NCBI GenBank assembly: GCA_016786925.1
Contig: JAEUTU010000017.1
Location: 1 to 52,672, forward strand
Length of the DNA: 52,672 nucleotides
DNA from: Bacteroidia bacterium
GTDB taxonomy: Bacteria > Bacteroidota > Bacteroidia > 2-12-FULL-35-15
Reading direction: 5' to 3'
In this document: piece by piece, positions 8,924 to 19,102 of the stretch
Layout of the letters: every line of letters starts with the position of its first letter
Numbering within the stretch: position 1 is the stretch's first letter
Notes under the pieces: model-generated
Seen by the model: the letters and a program-made list of their open reading frames with translations, nothing else
What the model was told of the DNA's origin: nothing
The model's database searches: none
Position numbers and translations under genes: made by a program

Positions 8924-10257
8924 ATAAAATTCTTTTGATCATTAAGCGTGAATATTTATCACGTGTCAAGAAAAAATCATTTATCATCATGACCATCCTT
9001 GGTCCATTGTTAATGGCCGGCATCATGATCGTGCCGATCTGGTTATCCATGCAAAAATCGGATCAGCAGAAGATCGAAGTGATCGATGAAAGCACCTTGT
9101 TCATTGATCTTATTCCTCAAAAGGATTTTATCCGATTCGACTATCCGCCTGTTTCGTTTGAAGATGCAGAAAAAGGATTTTATGATACCGATTATGATGC
9201 TATTTTGTATATCCCTCGAAACATTCTCTCGGGCGGAAATGCGATTAAGATCCTTTACAAAAAACAATTAAGCGTTGGTGTAGAGCAATACATTGTTGGA
9301 ACGATCAGCAAAATGATGTATGACGTTATTCTTGCAAAGAACAAAGTAGATCTTAACATTATCAAGGATGCGGAAGTTAATTCTCAGTTCAAATTGATCA
9401 CTGAGAAAGTAGAAGAAGATGGGAATGTAAAAAAAACCAACACAGGCCTATATATGGCTATTGGACTCGGTGCCGGTATTCTGATCTATATGTTCATTTT
9501 CTTATATGGTGTACAGGTGATGCGTGGTGTAATGGAAGAAAAAACGAATCGTATCGTAGAAGTGATCCTTTCATCTGTCAAACCGTTTCAATTGATGATG
9601 GGAAAAATTGTTGGTGTGGCACTCGTTGGATTAACTCAATTCTTACTCTGGGTGGTTCTTACCACGACTTTGTACAGCATTGCATCGGCAACGATACTTA
9701 AAGATATTGACATGAAGCAGATCCAGCAAAAAGAAGAAGTTATAAAAGTTGGTGCTGATCTGGATTACATGAACATGAAAAAGATCGAGAAACCGAATAT
9801 TGTGACCGAGATCTGGAATGATTTTAAGAATGTAGATATGAAGGCAATTGTACTGTGTTTCTTATTCTATTTCTTAGGAGGTTATCTGATGTATAGTGCT
9901 TTATTTGCGGCAGTTGGTGCGGCAGTTGACAATGAGGCCGACACACAGCAATTTATGATGCCAATTACCATCCCACTTATTTTGTCATTCGTGGTAGCAC
10001 AAACCATCATTCAAAATCCGGAAAGTCAAATGGCCTTCTGGTTCTCGATCATACCACTCACCTCTCCTATTGTGATGATGGTTCGTTTACCATTTGGTGT
10101 TCCCGGCTGGGAATTGGCCCTATCTATGGCTCTATTAGTGCTTGGATTCATTTTTACAACTTGGTTGGCAGGCAGAATTTACCGGACAGGAATTTTAATG
10201 TATGGCAAGAAAGTAACATGGAAAGAATTAGGCAAATGGTTGTTTTATAAAGGATAA
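8920..10257 (+). CDS. ABC-2 type transporter permease
   Basis: A 445-residue membrane protein of the ABC-2 / NatB-like permease family. An N-terminal helix (about residues 20-44) is followed by a large non-membrane domain (about 50-175) and then five or six hydrophobic segments, beginning with GLYMAIGLGAGILIYMFIFL. The family signature VMRGVMEEKTNRIVEVILSS follows the second helix. Such permeases need a separate ATP-binding subunit, and none is adjacent on this strand; the ATPase gene at 11211-11834 is on the other strand and belongs to the lpx cluster. It overlaps hutG by 4 bases and is followed 10 bases later by ppx. The substrate is unknown; sodium or drug efflux are common for the family. 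Confidence 0.85.
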   Translation: MNKILLIIKREYLSRVKKKSFIIMTILGPLLMAGIMIVPIWLSMQKSDQQKIEVIDESTLFIDLIPQKDFIRFDYPPVSFEDAEKGFYDTDYDAILYIPRNILSGGNAIKILYKKQLSVGVEQYIVGTISKMMYDVILAKNKVDLNIIKDAEVNSQFKLITEKVEEDGNVKKTNTGLYMAIGLGAGILIYMFIFLYGVQVMRGVMEEKTNRIVEVILSSVKPFQLMMGKIVGVALVGLTQFLLWVVLTTTLYSIASATILKDIDMKQIQQKEEVIKVGADLDYMNMKKIEKPNIVTEIWNDFKNVDMKAIVLCFLFYFLGGYLMYSALFAAVGAAVDNEADTQQFMMPITIPLILSFVVAQTIIQNPESQMAFWFSIIPLTSPIVMMVRLPFGVPGWELALSMALLVLGFIFTTWLAGRIYRTGILMYGKKVTWKELGKWLFYKG

Positions 10258-10267
10258 AAAAGCATTT

Positions 10268-11200
10268 ATGCGTATAGCGATCATCGACCTGGGAACAAAT
10301 ACTTTCAACATTTTAATTGTAGAAGTTGACGGAAATAAGGACATCAAACAATTGTTCCAAACCAAGATCCCTGTAAAATTAGGTGAAGGAGGTATTAACA
10401 AGGGATTCATTGCCCCTATCCCCTTTCAAAGAGGCATTGATGCATTGATCCAATATCAGCTGATCATTGAAGAATATGGTGTAGATAAAACATTCGCCTT
10501 TGCAACATCAGCTATCAGAAGTGCCCGCAATGGAAGCGACTTTGTAAATATTGCTAAAGAAAAAGCAGGTATTGAAGTACAAGTTATTTCCGGTGATAAA
10601 GAAGCCGAGCTCATTTATTATGGTGTCCGTTCTGCAGTCAACATGACCAATGACACCTCTCTGATCATTGATATTGGTGGTGGAAGCACGGAATTCATCA
10701 TTGCTAATAAAGATCAGATCTTTTGGAAACAAAGTTTCCTATTGGGAGCAGCACGCTTATTAGAGATATTTAACCCTTCCGATCCTATTACAGACAAAGA
10801 GATAGAAACGATCAAGAATTATTTGCGACAAGAATTACAAAGTTTATTGGATGCCGTAAAAAAACATCCGATTACTGAATTGATAGGTTCTTCCGGCTCA
10901 TTCGATTCATTAGCCGAAATGATCGCACATAAATTTTATACGCCTAGTATTCTTGACAATAAAACTGAATACGAATTTAAACTAGATGATTGCTCTACCA
11001 TTTATGATATTATCATTAAATCAACAAAAGCAGAACGCACAGCTATGAAAGGCTTAGTTTTGATGCGTGTTGACATGATGGTAATCTCCAGTATACTTGT
11101 TCATTTTGTAGTAAGTGAGTTGGAAATTAAAAAGATGCGATTATCTACCTATTCGCTCAAAGAAGGAGTGTTGTGGGAAGTGATGAAAAACAACAAATAG
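10268..11200 (+). CDS. Ppx/GppA family exopolyphosphatase or guanosine pentaphosphatase
   Basis: A 310-residue protein of the ASKHA (actin/Hsp70-like) fold. It starts with the phosphate-1 motif IDLGTNTFNILIVEV, contains DIGGGSTEFII (phosphate-2) and QSFLLGAARLLE, and later GSSGSFDSLAEM. These are the nucleotide/phosphate-binding elements of Ppx/GppA phosphatases, which hydrolyse inorganic polyphosphate or pppGpp. It is a single-domain version; the C-terminal HD-like part of E. coli Ppx is missing, which is usual for short members. It is the last gene of the operon starting at hutI and converges on the ABC ATPase with only 10 bases between the stop codons. Polyphosphatase and pppGpp hydrolase activity cannot be told apart from sequence. 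Confidence 0.88.
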   Translation: MRIAIIDLGTNTFNILIVEVDGNKDIKQLFQTKIPVKLGEGGINKGFIAPIPFQRGIDALIQYQLIIEEYGVDKTFAFATSAIRSARNGSDFVNIAKEKAGIEVQVISGDKEAELIYYGVRSAVNMTNDTSLIIDIGGGSTEFIIANKDQIFWKQSFLLGAARLLEIFNPSDPITDKEIETIKNYLRQELQSLLDAVKKHPITELIGSSGSFDSLAEMIAHKFYTPSILDNKTEYEFKLDDCSTIYDIIIKSTKAERTAMKGLVLMRVDMMVISSILVHFVVSELEIKKMRLSTYSLKEGVLWEVMKNNK

Positions 11201-11210
11201 AAAACTCCTG

Positions 11211-11834
11211 CTATTTTTTATAATCTTCTATACTTATCTGCTGATTGCAGAAAGGATATTCATATTCCTGCTGATTCGATGCCACAATGATCATTCGGTC
11301 ATCTGAAAAATCATTTACCAATTTCTGATACCAATCGATGGCCTTTTTATCCAAATTGGAAGTGGGTTCATCTAATAACAACAATGGCGTATCACTCAAT
11401 ACAGCTAGGGCTAAACGGACACGCTGGCGCATGCCTGATGAATAATATTTCAATTGCTTGTTCTTTGCTTTTTCCAATTCTGTCAATTTCACGATCTCAT
11501 TCACAGTTAATCCTTTTTGAAAGGATTTGAATTTTGAATGGAATTCTATGGACTCGATCAAGGTAAATTCTTCAAACAGATCAAGATAAGGAGCTGCATA
11601 ACTGATATGCTTATACACCTGATCTACGTCTAGCTTTTTCCCTTTCTCACTATGTTCAATTGTTCCTTCGGAGTGAATCAGATTGCTGGCGATCACCTGC
11701 AAAAGGGTTGATTTACCGGAACCATTGGCACCCAGGATCACATAGTTATGCTCCGGAGAAAGATCAAGCGTTACATTCCGGAATATCCATTCGAAATTGT
11801 AACGCTTGCCAATATTATCCAGTTTAATATTCAC
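11211..11834 (-). CDS. ABC transporter ATP-binding protein
   Basis: A 207-residue ABC ATPase with Walker A GANGSGKST (residues 35-43), signature SSGMRQ (132-137) and Walker B LLLLDEP (151-157). The initiator is GTG at 11834: an in-frame TAG lies directly upstream, and the protein then begins MNIKLDNIGKRY as expected for the family. It starts 11 bases after the lpxA stop, so it is probably the last gene of the lpx operon. At 207 residues it resembles the short CcmA-like ATPases. No permease is in the cluster. Its partner could be an envelope or lipid transporter encoded elsewhere, but that is inference. Confidence 0.9.
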   Translation of the reverse strand: MNIKLDNIGKRYNFEWIFRNVTLDLSPEHNYVILGANGSGKSTLLQVIASNLIHSEGTIEHSEKGKKLDVDQVYKHISYAAPYLDLFEEFTLIESIEFHSKFKSFQKGLTVNEIVKLTELEKAKNKQLKYYSSGMRQRVRLALAVLSDTPLLLLDEPTSNLDKKAIDWYQKLVNDFSDDRMIIVASNQQEYEYPFCNQQISIEDYKK

Positions 11835-11845
11835 CTATACATGAA

Positions 11846-12619
11846 TTAGGAGATACCACGCATGATCCCATCTTTTGAATTACGAATAAAATCAAGGATC
11901 TGTTGTTTTTCTGCTGAAGCCGGAGCTTCTTGTTCGATGATAGCCAATGCATTCGTTACATTGTGTCCTTTAACATATAAAGTTCTGTAAATATCTTCTA
12001 TCTGAGAAATGGTCTCATTGCTGAAACCTCTTCTTCTTAAACCAACAGAATTAACACCCACATATTGCAATGGTTCACGTGCCGCTTTTGTAAATGGAGG
12101 AACATTCTTGCGCACACCTGCTAATCCTGAAACAAAAGCATGTGCACCAATACGAACAAACTGCCCTACTCCTGTTCCACCTTCAATGATCACCCAATCT
12201 TCAATATCCACATGTCCTGCGAGATTCACACTGTTTGCTATAATAACATTATCCCCTACAATACAATCGTGTGCAATGTGCGCATACGCCATGATCAAGC
12301 AATTACTTCCTACAACCGTTTTCATTTTATCGGCTGTACCTCTGTTCACTGTCACACATTCACGAATGGTTGTATTATCACCAATTTGAACAATGGATTC
12401 TTCTCCTTTAAATTTAAGATCTTGAGGAATAGCAGCGATCACTGCACCCGGGAATATCTTACAATTTTTTCCTATACGAGCTTTCGGAAAGATCGTCACA
12501 TTCGGTCCGATCCAGGTTCCATCACCAATCTCTACATCTTCATAAATGGAAGCAAATGGAGAAATGGTTACGTCTTTCCCGATCTTAGCATCAGGATGTA
12601 TATAGCTTAAATTACTCAT
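11846..12619 (-). CDS. lpxA: Acyl-ACP--UDP-N-acetylglucosamine O-acyltransferase
   Basis: A 257-residue left-handed parallel beta-helix enzyme catalysing the first step of lipid A synthesis, transfer of a hydroxyacyl chain from ACP to UDP-GlcNAc. The hexapeptide repeats start at once (SYIHPDAKIGKDVTISPFASI), and the active-site region CLIMAYAHIAHDCIVGDN contains the catalytic histidine. The segment RKNVPPFTKAAREPLQYVGVNSVGLRRRGF is typical of LpxA. Length matches the family. Its ATG overlaps the stop of lpxC-fabZ (ATGA at 12619-12616), so the genes are translationally coupled. Cytoplasmic. Confidence 0.96.
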   Translation of the reverse strand: MSNLSYIHPDAKIGKDVTISPFASIYEDVEIGDGTWIGPNVTIFPKARIGKNCKIFPGAVIAAIPQDLKFKGEESIVQIGDNTTIRECVTVNRGTADKMKTVVGSNCLIMAYAHIAHDCIVGDNVIIANSVNLAGHVDIEDWVIIEGGTGVGQFVRIGAHAFVSGLAGVRKNVPPFTKAAREPLQYVGVNSVGLRRRGFSNETISQIEDIYRTLYVKGHNVTNALAIIEQEAPASAEKQQILDFIRNSKDGIMRGIS

Positions 12620-14040
12620 GCTGTTACAGCCGTATTGGCTTCTTTAGGTAGTTTATCTTTGATCACTTGTGCAAGCATAACTGCTTCCACTACTTCTTTT
12701 CCATTTACATATCCAATTCCGCGCATGTTTACCAAACCTCTTCTGATTGGACTTTCCAATGTAAGTCTAAACACGATCGTATCTCCTGGAATTACTTTTT
12801 GCTTGAATTTCACACCATCAATTTTCATGAAATAAGTACTGTAATATTCTGGATCAGGAACTTGTGACAGAGCAAATATTCCACCCACCTGAGCCATCGC
12901 TTCGATCTGCATTACACCCGGAAACACAGGATTATCAGGAAAGTGACCAGTAAAGAATGGTTCGTTCAGTGTAATGTTCTTTACCCCCACAATACTGTTG
13001 GCATCCATTTCCATCACTTTGTCAACCATTAAAAATGGATAACGGTGAGGAAGCATTTTGGTAATATCATTGATATCGTACAAAGGTTTCTTTGCAAGAT
13101 CGAAATGAACAAGATTGTTTTTCTTTTTTGATTTGATCAATTCCTTGATCTTTTTTGCAAAAGCAACATTTCCGGCATGTCCGGGACGAGCCGCTAACAC
13201 GTGCATTTTCAAAGGCACACCAACCAATGCTAAGTCGCCAACAATATCAAGCAATTTATGACGGGCAGGCTCATTGAAAAAATGCAAGGTTGTATTGTTT
13301 AACACACCACGGCCCTTTACTTCTACATCTTCTTTATTAAATACCTTTTTTAAGTGAGCGATCTTTTCAGGCGCTACTTCTTTATCAACTAATACGATAG
13401 CGTTATTCATATCACCACCTTTGATCAGGTTATGTGCTAACAGCGCTTCTAATTCATGTAAGAACACAAAGGTTCTGCACATGGCGATCTCCGATTTAAA
13501 TTCATTCAGCGTGTACATGGAAGCATGTTGTGTTCCCAATACATCCGAATTATAATCAACCATTACAGTTGTTCTGAATGCATCTTGAGGTACAGCCAGC
13601 ATCTCTACTTTTTTAACAGGATCTTCAAATGTTAAATTCTCTGTCAACACAAAATATTCTCTCTCCGCATTTTGCTCCACTATTCCGGTAGCTTCAATCA
13701 CTTTAATGAAAGGCATGGAACTGCCATCCATGATCGGCATTTCAGGACCATCCAATTGGATCAAACAATTATCTACTTCCATTCCAACAAGCGCAGCAAG
13801 CACATGCTCTGTTGTGTGTACACGAGCTCCATTTTGTTCAAGTGTGGTTCCACGTGATGTATCCACTACATTGTCCACATCGGCATCAATGATCGGATTA
13901 CCGGGCATATCCACACGTTGAAATTTATAGCCATGATTTTCAGGTGCAGGAACAAATGTCAGGTTTACTTGCTTACCGGTATGTAAACCTACACCGGAAA
14001 TACTCACTGCTTGTTTAAGTGTTCTTTGCTTTACGCTCAT
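12616..14040 (-). CDS. lpxC-fabZ: Bifunctional UDP-3-O-acyl-GlcNAc deacetylase / 3-hydroxyacyl-ACP dehydratase
   Basis: A 474-residue fusion. Residues 1-300 are LpxC, the zinc deacetylase committing precursor to lipid A; zinc ligands are His79 (in TTEHVLAALVG), His261 and Asp265 (HKLLDIVGD), and the catalytic His288 lies in RPGHAGN. Residues about 322-465 are FabZ, the hydroxyacyl-ACP dehydratase: MLPHRYPFLMVDKV, catalytic His366 in TGHFPDNPVFPG and Glu380 in MQIEAMAQ. The two parts are joined by a short lysine-rich linker. This fusion is known from Bacteroidota and ties lipid A and fatty acid synthesis, both drawing on the same hydroxyacyl-ACP. It lies between lpxD (4 bases upstream) and lpxA (overlapping). 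Confidence 0.97.
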   Translation of the reverse strand: MSVKQRTLKQAVSISGVGLHTGKQVNLTFVPAPENHGYKFQRVDMPGNPIIDADVDNVVDTSRGTTLEQNGARVHTTEHVLAALVGMEVDNCLIQLDGPEMPIMDGSSMPFIKVIEATGIVEQNAEREYFVLTENLTFEDPVKKVEMLAVPQDAFRTTVMVDYNSDVLGTQHASMYTLNEFKSEIAMCRTFVFLHELEALLAHNLIKGGDMNNAIVLVDKEVAPEKIAHLKKVFNKEDVEVKGRGVLNNTTLHFFNEPARHKLLDIVGDLALVGVPLKMHVLAARPGHAGNVAFAKKIKELIKSKKKNNLVHFDLAKKPLYDINDITKMLPHRYPFLMVDKVMEMDANSIVGVKNITLNEPFFTGHFPDNPVFPGVMQIEAMAQVGGIFALSQVPDPEYYSTYFMKIDGVKFKQKVIPGDTIVFRLTLESPIRRGLVNMRGIGYVNGKEVVEAVMLAQVIKDKLPKEANTAVTA

Positions 14041-14044
14041 TTTA

Positions 14045-15070
14045 TTAATTATTTTGATTCTTGATTGTATTTTCTAATTCTTTGATCTTTGTAGGCAAAC
14101 TTCTGAACATAACGTATGAGCGTCTGTAATCACCTACAGCAAATGCAGGTGACCCTTGCACCATTTCATTATCTTTCAAGTTCTGACCAATGCCCGATTG
14201 TGCAGCGATCTTAACGCCATCACCGATATGCAAATGTCCTACAATGCCGACCTGACCACCAATCATGCAGTTCTTACCAATTTTGGTAGAACCCGAGATC
14301 CCGGTTTGTGCAGCTATTACTGTATTCTCACCGATCTCTACATTGTGTGCGATCTGGATCAAATTATCCAGCTTCACTCCTTTGCGGATGATCGTAGATC
14401 CTAATGTAGCTCTGTCGATGGTTGTATTTGAACCGATCTCCACATGATCCTCGATGATCACATTTCCGATCTGTGGTACTTTTTTATAATTATTCTCACT
14501 ATTCGGATTAAAGCCAAAACCATCACCACCGATGATCACACCGGAGTGAATGGTACAGTGTTTACCGATCATACAATCCGAATAAATACGAACACCGGCA
14601 TAAATGATAGTATCATCACCGATCACTATATTGTCGCCAATAACAGAGTTAGCAAAGATCTTTACATTCTTGCCGATCACGGCATTCTCTCCAATGCTCA
14701 CAAATGCTCCGATATATACATCCTCTCCCAATTGTGCCGATGCAGGAATAAAGGAAGGTTGTTCAATTCCTTTTTTGTTGTTTTTGATCTGGTTGTAAGC
14801 TTCCAGCAATACAGCAAAACTGGCTCTTGGTTCCGGTACACGGATCAAAGTAGCGCTTACAGGTTTTTCCAGCACATAGTCATTGGGAATGATCACCACA
14901 GAGGCTGCTGTAGTGTATAAAAATGGTGCATATTGCAAATTCGATAAAAAGGAAAGGGAGCCGGAAACACCTTCTTCTATTTTTGACAATTTCGTAATAA
15001 CAGCGTTTGCATCTCCTTCAACTTTTCCACCCAACAAACCTGCTACTTGCTGTGCTGTAAATTTACTCAT
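14045..15070 (-). CDS. lpxD: UDP-3-O-(3-hydroxyacyl)glucosamine N-acyltransferase
   Basis: A 341-residue acyltransferase for the third step of lipid A synthesis. An N-terminal uridine-binding domain ([20 protein letters not shown] up to about residue 100) is followed by hexapeptide repeats of a left-handed beta-helix. The catalytic histidine lies in [17 protein letters not shown], and GGDGFGFNP is a family hallmark. Length is normal. It heads the operon lpxD - lpxC-fabZ - lpxA - ABC ATPase, with 4 bases to the next gene. An exact Bacteroidota -7 box (TAAATTTG) lies about 50 bases upstream. Confidence 0.96.
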   Translation of the reverse strand: MSKFTAQQVAGLLGGKVEGDANAVITKLSKIEEGVSGSLSFLSNLQYAPFLYTTAASVVIIPNDYVLEKPVSATLIRVPEPRASFAVLLEAYNQIKNNKKGIEQPSFIPASAQLGEDVYIGAFVSIGENAVIGKNVKIFANSVIGDNIVIGDDTIIYAGVRIYSDCMIGKHCTIHSGVIIGGDGFGFNPNSENNYKKVPQIGNVIIEDHVEIGSNTTIDRATLGSTIIRKGVKLDNLIQIAHNVEIGENTVIAAQTGISGSTKIGKNCMIGGQVGIVGHLHIGDGVKIAAQSGIGQNLKDNEMVQGSPAFAVGDYRRSYVMFRSLPTKIKELENTIKNQNN

Positions 15071-15118
15071 GATATAAAAATTAACGAAGGCTATAAAAAC
15101 AGCCTTTTAATCATGATT

Positions 15119-15126
15119 CAAATTTA
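15119..15126 (-). promoter_or_regulatory. Candidate -7 box of the lpxD operon
   Basis: On the minus strand this reads TAAATTTG, an exact match to the Bacteroidota -7 consensus TAnnTTTG. It is 48 bases upstream of the lpxD ATG. No good TTTG -33 element is seen at the right distance, so the call rests on the -7 box alone. Confidence 0.4.
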
Positions 15127-15192
15127 AAAATTTTATTGGTCTTTTGCTTAAATAAAGGCAGGGAAATAATCAATAATCCAATGTGCAAAACT

Positions 15193-16203
15193 TTACTTCT
15201 TTTTCCAGTAAACCACAAAAAAGATAATTAAGCCAACCAAGCCCATGGCAAAAGTGAAAAAGGTTTGGCCCGCATGGATCAATGTTGCCAATGTTTTACC
15301 AAACAAACCCGTTACTCCATATAGCAAAACTACCTGGTTGACCAAAAAGTGATAGGCTCCCATGCCTCCCCCTTGAATAGGAACAGAACGACCAATTGTG
15401 CCGATCGACACAATGGCCAGGCAAGCTCCCCAGCTTAAAACAGATGTTTCCTTAAAAACGAAGAACCAAAAATAGGTCATAAAATAATAGCCCAACCAGA
15501 TCAAAACGGTGTAAAAAAAGAACAAACGCTTTTCTTTGAGTTTGGCTATGCTGATCAAGCCTTGTTTCAAGCCTTCCAGAAACTTCATCACTAATTTTGG
15601 AGAACGCTCTTTGATGTATTTACGGAAGTAAAAGGTCAAAAAAATGAATACTAACATGAATGAAATAGCAGCTATGAGCATCCATAAGTTACCTGCTAAG
15701 ATCTTCAATATGATCCCTTCATAGATTGGCTTGAATACATTCACCTGCATGAATTCAATGATCTGATCAAATTGAAGAATGAGTGTTAATAGCAGCATGA
15801 CCATTAAACTGATCACATCTACAACACGCTCAATGATCACAGTGCCCAGGAGCTCCATAAATGGGATATTGTGTTGTTTTTTAACCGACAAACATCTGCT
15901 TACTTCGCCTAAACGGGGAACCACAAAACTTACAAAATAACTGATGGATAATGCAGCAAACGTGTTATGAAATTTAGTTTCATGTCCGATCGCTTTAATG
16001 AGCATTTGCCAGCGAAGTGTGCGGAACACATACACGCCAACCGAAACGGCCATGACCACATAAAACCAGAAAAAATTACCGGTACCCACCACCTGCTCTA
16101 ACTCCGAAAAGTTAAGGTCTTTAAAAAACATCCAACTCAACCCTAATCCTATACCAAGTAATAAGATGTATTGCAGCACTTGTATGTATTTCGACTTCAT
16201 CAT
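15193..16203 (-). CDS. Flippase-like integral membrane protein (lysylphosphatidylglycerol synthase transmembrane family)
   Basis: A 336-residue protein with about eight hydrophobic helices. The first helix (LQYILLLGIGLGLSWMFF), the short FKDLNFSEL loop, the RTLRWQMLIKA motif and SYFVSFVVPRLGEVSRC are typical of the UPF0104/AglD-like family, whose members are thought to flip or transfer lipid-linked groups. GRSVPIQGGGMGAYHFLV near residue 275 is the other conserved block. The in-frame reading continues upstream to a TTG at 16218, but ATG at 16203 (or the adjacent ATG at 16200) puts the first helix right after a short basic N-terminus and is preferred. It lies after lon's terminator and before the lpx operon, suggesting an envelope role. 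The substrate is unknown. Confidence 0.85.
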   Translation of the reverse strand: MMKSKYIQVLQYILLLGIGLGLSWMFFKDLNFSELEQVVGTGNFFWFYVVMAVSVGVYVFRTLRWQMLIKAIGHETKFHNTFAALSISYFVSFVVPRLGEVSRCLSVKKQHNIPFMELLGTVIIERVVDVISLMVMLLLTLILQFDQIIEFMQVNVFKPIYEGIILKILAGNLWMLIAAISFMLVFIFLTFYFRKYIKERSPKLVMKFLEGLKQGLISIAKLKEKRLFFFYTVLIWLGYYFMTYFWFFVFKETSVLSWGACLAIVSIGTIGRSVPIQGGGMGAYHFLVNQVVLLYGVTGLFGKTLATLIHAGQTFFTFAMGLVGLIIFFVVYWKKK

Positions 16204-16261
16204 GGATATGCTTCGCAAATTTATAGGAATAATTAAAATGAAGCAGAATAATGATGAATAT

Positions 16262-16290
16262 CAAAAAAAAGCCCCGCTCAATGAGCGGGG
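16262..16290 (-). terminator. Rho-independent terminator after lon
   Basis: CCCCGCTCA / TGAGCGGGG is a perfect inverted repeat around a single central A, giving a practical GC-rich stem of 6 bp. On the minus strand it is followed by eight T. It lies 7 bases past the lon stop and separates lon from the flippase-like gene. Confidence 0.9.
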
Positions 16291-16296
16291 ATCCTA

Positions 16297-18777
16297 TTAT
16301 TTTTTAGTTACCTCATCTTTGCTGGCAAGATCTAAAGGATGATCCACTTTTTCTTTCAAAAGCGCATGTTTTACCACATCGATCATTTGCTCCACATAAA
16401 TGAATTTTAAGCCCTTGATGTAATCAGCTTTGATCTCTGCAATATCTTTTTTATTATCAACACTTAAAATGATCTCTTTAATGCCGGCACGTTTAGCAGC
16501 CAGTATCTTCTCTTTAATACCGCCTACTGCCAATACTCTTCCTCGAAGGGTGATCTCACCGGTCATGGCCAATTGCTTCTTCACCTTACGCTGAGTAAAT
16601 GCACTTGCTAAAGCCGTGAGCATGGTAATACCTGCACTTGGTCCATCTTTAGGCGTTGCGCCTTCAGGCACGTGAATGTGTACATTCCATTTATCAAACA
16701 ATTCCTGTTTTAACCCCAAAATAGAACTATGTGATTTTAAGTATTCCAATGCAATAACAGCCGATTCTTTCATCACATCGCCCAAGTTACCGGTTAAGGT
16801 CAACTTGCCATTTCCTTTTGTTAAACTGCTTTCAATAAACAAAATATCACCTCCTACCGGAGTCCAGGCTAGTCCTGTTACTACACCAGCCACATCGTTT
16901 CCTTGATAACGGTCTTTTTCATGAGCAGGGCCTAATATCTTGGTAAGATCTTTTTCAGTAACATCAACATTATACTTTTGCTCCATGGCAATAGATTTAG
17001 CGGCATTACGAACCACTTTCGCGATCACTTTTTCCAAGCCACGCACACCACTTTCTCTGGTATAATTCTCAATGATATACTCGAGCATGGCTTTATTCAA
17101 ATTGAGTTGATCTTTCTTAACGCCTTGCTCTTGCAATTGCTTCGGTAATAAATGGCGCTTAGCGATCTCTATCTTTTCTTCAATGGTATAACCGGTTATC
17201 TCAATGATCTCCATTCTATCGCGTAATGCAGGCTGAATAGAGCTTAAGGAATTGGCTGTAGCTATGAACATTACATTGGATAGGTCATAATCCAACTCCA
17301 CATAATTATCATAGAATGCATTGTTTTGTTCCGGATCCAACACTTCTAAAAGTGCTGAAGATGGATCGCCATGAAAATCATTCCCAACTTTATCGATCTC
17401 ATCTAATATGAATACAGGATTTGAACTTCCAGCCTTTTTAATATTTTGCAATACACGCCCCGGCATGGCGCCAATATAGGTTTTACGGTGACCGCGAATT
17501 TCGGCTTCATCGCGCAGGCCACCCAAACTCATTCGTACATATTTACGTCCTAAACCCTCAGCAATACTTTTTCCTAATGATGTTTTACCAACACCCGGAG
17601 GTCCATATAAGCAAAGAATAGGCGATTTCATATTCCCTTTTAATTTCAATACAGCCAAGTGTTCCAGAATACGTTCTTTCACTTTTTCCATACCAAAATG
17701 ATCTTTGTCCAAGACTTTTTGAGCACGTTTCAGATCAAAATTATCTACTGTATTTTCATCCCAAGGTAGATCCAACAATACTTCCAAATAATTCGTTTGA
17801 ATAGAGTACTCAGCAGCATTGGGATTCATTCGCTCAAGTTTGGTAATGGCTTTTTCGAAAGACTCCGCCACTGCTTTGCTCCATTTTTTGCCTTTGGCTT
17901 TCTCACGCATTTCACGAATGTCCTGAGCAAAATTATTCTCCCCTAACTCTTCCTGAATGGTTTTTAATTGCTGATGTAAAAAATAATCGCGTTGCTGTTT
18001 GTCAAGATCAACTTTTACTTTCGACTGGATCTGATTTTTTAGTTCCAACATTTGAAGCTCTTTGGTAAGATTCGTCAGCAGTAATGTTGCACGTTCTTTC
18101 AGATCAGCTACCTCCAGCATTTTTTGTTTATCTGCAACAGGAGCATTCATATTCGATGATATGAAGTTGATCAGGAATGAAGGACTTTCTATATTTCTCA
18201 AAGCGAAATTCGCTTCTGTGGGAATGTGAGGACTTTGCTTGATGATCTGAGTAGCCAGATCTTTTAATGATGAAACCAATGCAACAAATTCCTGATCGTC
18301 CTTTACCGGACGGGTTTCATTGAATGCAGTGATCTTTGCTTTGATATACGGTTCAGTTTGTATCGCCTCTCCCAACTCAAAACGTTTCTTGCCTTGAATG
18401 ATAACGGTTGTGTTGCCATCGGGCATACGCAACATTTTAATGATATGTGCTACGGTCCCAATTTTATTAAGATCATCCAAGGTCGGATCCTCTATACTAT
18501 CGTCTTTTTGAGATACGACACCAATTGTTTTATCACCTTTATAGGCATCCTTTACTAAATTGATGGATTTATCGCGTCCTACCGTAATAGGAATTACTAC
18601 TCCGGGAAATAATACAGTATTGCGTAAAGGTAAAATTGACAGTTCTTCGGGTGTTTTCTCCGAGTTCATCTGATCCTCATCTTCAGACGATAACAAAGGG
18701 ATGAACTCCGAATCCTCTTCCATTATATTCCCGCTAAACATTGGAGTTAAGCCATTTAAATCGAAATTATCAGTCAT
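16297..18777 (-). CDS. lon: ATP-dependent endopeptidase La (Lon)
   Basis: An 826-residue AAA+ serine protease degrading misfolded and regulatory proteins in the cytoplasm. The N-terminal LON substrate domain starts at [20 protein letters not shown]. The AAA+ module has Walker [10 protein letters not shown] and Walker [12 protein letters not shown]. The protease domain carries the catalytic serine in [10 protein letters not shown] and the catalytic lysine in [14 protein letters not shown], the Ser-Lys dyad of Lon. Length is normal for Bacteroidota LonA, including a short acidic N-terminal extension (about 45 residues). It is a single-gene unit with its own terminator. I see no clear heat-shock operator upstream. 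Confidence 0.97.
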   Translation of the reverse strand: MTDNFDLNGLTPMFSGNIMEEDSEFIPLLSSEDEDQMNSEKTPEELSILPLRNTVLFPGVVIPITVGRDKSINLVKDAYKGDKTIGVVSQKDDSIEDPTLDDLNKIGTVAHIIKMLRMPDGNTTVIIQGKKRFELGEAIQTEPYIKAKITAFNETRPVKDDQEFVALVSSLKDLATQIIKQSPHIPTEANFALRNIESPSFLINFISSNMNAPVADKQKMLEVADLKERATLLLTNLTKELQMLELKNQIQSKVKVDLDKQQRDYFLHQQLKTIQEELGENNFAQDIREMREKAKGKKWSKAVAESFEKAITKLERMNPNAAEYSIQTNYLEVLLDLPWDENTVDNFDLKRAQKVLDKDHFGMEKVKERILEHLAVLKLKGNMKSPILCLYGPPGVGKTSLGKSIAEGLGRKYVRMSLGGLRDEAEIRGHRKTYIGAMPGRVLQNIKKAGSSNPVFILDEIDKVGNDFHGDPSSALLEVLDPEQNNAFYDNYVELDYDLSNVMFIATANSLSSIQPALRDRMEIIEITGYTIEEKIEIAKRHLLPKQLQEQGVKKDQLNLNKAMLEYIIENYTRESGVRGLEKVIAKVVRNAAKSIAMEQKYNVDVTEKDLTKILGPAHEKDRYQGNDVAGVVTGLAWTPVGGDILFIESSLTKGNGKLTLTGNLGDVMKESAVIALEYLKSHSSILGLKQELFDKWNVHIHVPEGATPKDGPSAGITMLTALASAFTQRKVKKQLAMTGEITLRGRVLAVGGIKEKILAAKRAGIKEIILSVDNKKDIAEIKADYIKGLKFIYVEQMIDVVKHALLKEKVDHPLDLASKDEVTKK

Positions 18778-18868
18778 GTTCTATTGCTATTTGCTCGTAA
18801 TCATTAAAAATACGAAAAATGAAGGTCAATCGCTATGCCAAGGGGAGAATAAAGACAGTTTGGCAGAA

Positions 18869-19099
18869 TTATTTCTTCTCCTTCCTCATCTTAAGAAGAT
18901 AATAGGCATGGATCATCAAAATTACACTATTGGTAAGGATAATTGGAATAGAATATTTTAGCATGATTCCATAAGCAACAAATAAGCTACAGCCGGCAAA
19001 ATTAACCAATCTAAGCTTCACCATGTCTTTCATTAAAAAAGATAAGAGCACCACAAATGATGCGATATATCCTATGATCTCAGTAATATTTACTTCCAT
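18869..19099 (-). CDS. Small three-helix membrane protein (YgjV-like)
   Basis: A 76-residue protein consisting almost entirely of three hydrophobic helices (ITEIIGYIASFVVLLSFLM, LRLVNFAGCSLFVAYGIML, IPIILTNSVILMIHAYYLL) and a basic C-terminal tail. The pattern 'IGYIASxxVLxSFxMKDxVKLRxxNxxGCxLFxxYGxML' resembles the YgjV/SemiSWEET-like triple-helix unit. The function is not established for this group; half-transporter behaviour as a dimer is possible. It starts 3 bases after the RNase Z stop and is the last gene of the STAS-T9SS-rnz operon. Confidence 0.75.
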   Translation of the reverse strand: MEVNITEIIGYIASFVVLLSFLMKDMVKLRLVNFAGCSLFVAYGIMLKYSIPIILTNSVILMIHAYYLLKMRKEKK

Positions 19100-19102
19100 A
19101 AG

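Noticed and set aside
12140..12610. 156-residue plus-strand frame opposite lpxA
   Set aside because: Antisense shadow of lpxA; no motif, and lpxA is complete on the other strand.
14444..14920. 158-residue plus-strand frame opposite lpxD
   Set aside because: An antisense shadow of hexapeptide-repeat codons; lpxD on the other strand is unmistakable.
15087..15106. Hairpin AAGGCT/AGCCTT between the flippase-like gene and lpxD
   Set aside because: Six base pairs only, with no T run directly after it on the minus strand; probably not a terminator.
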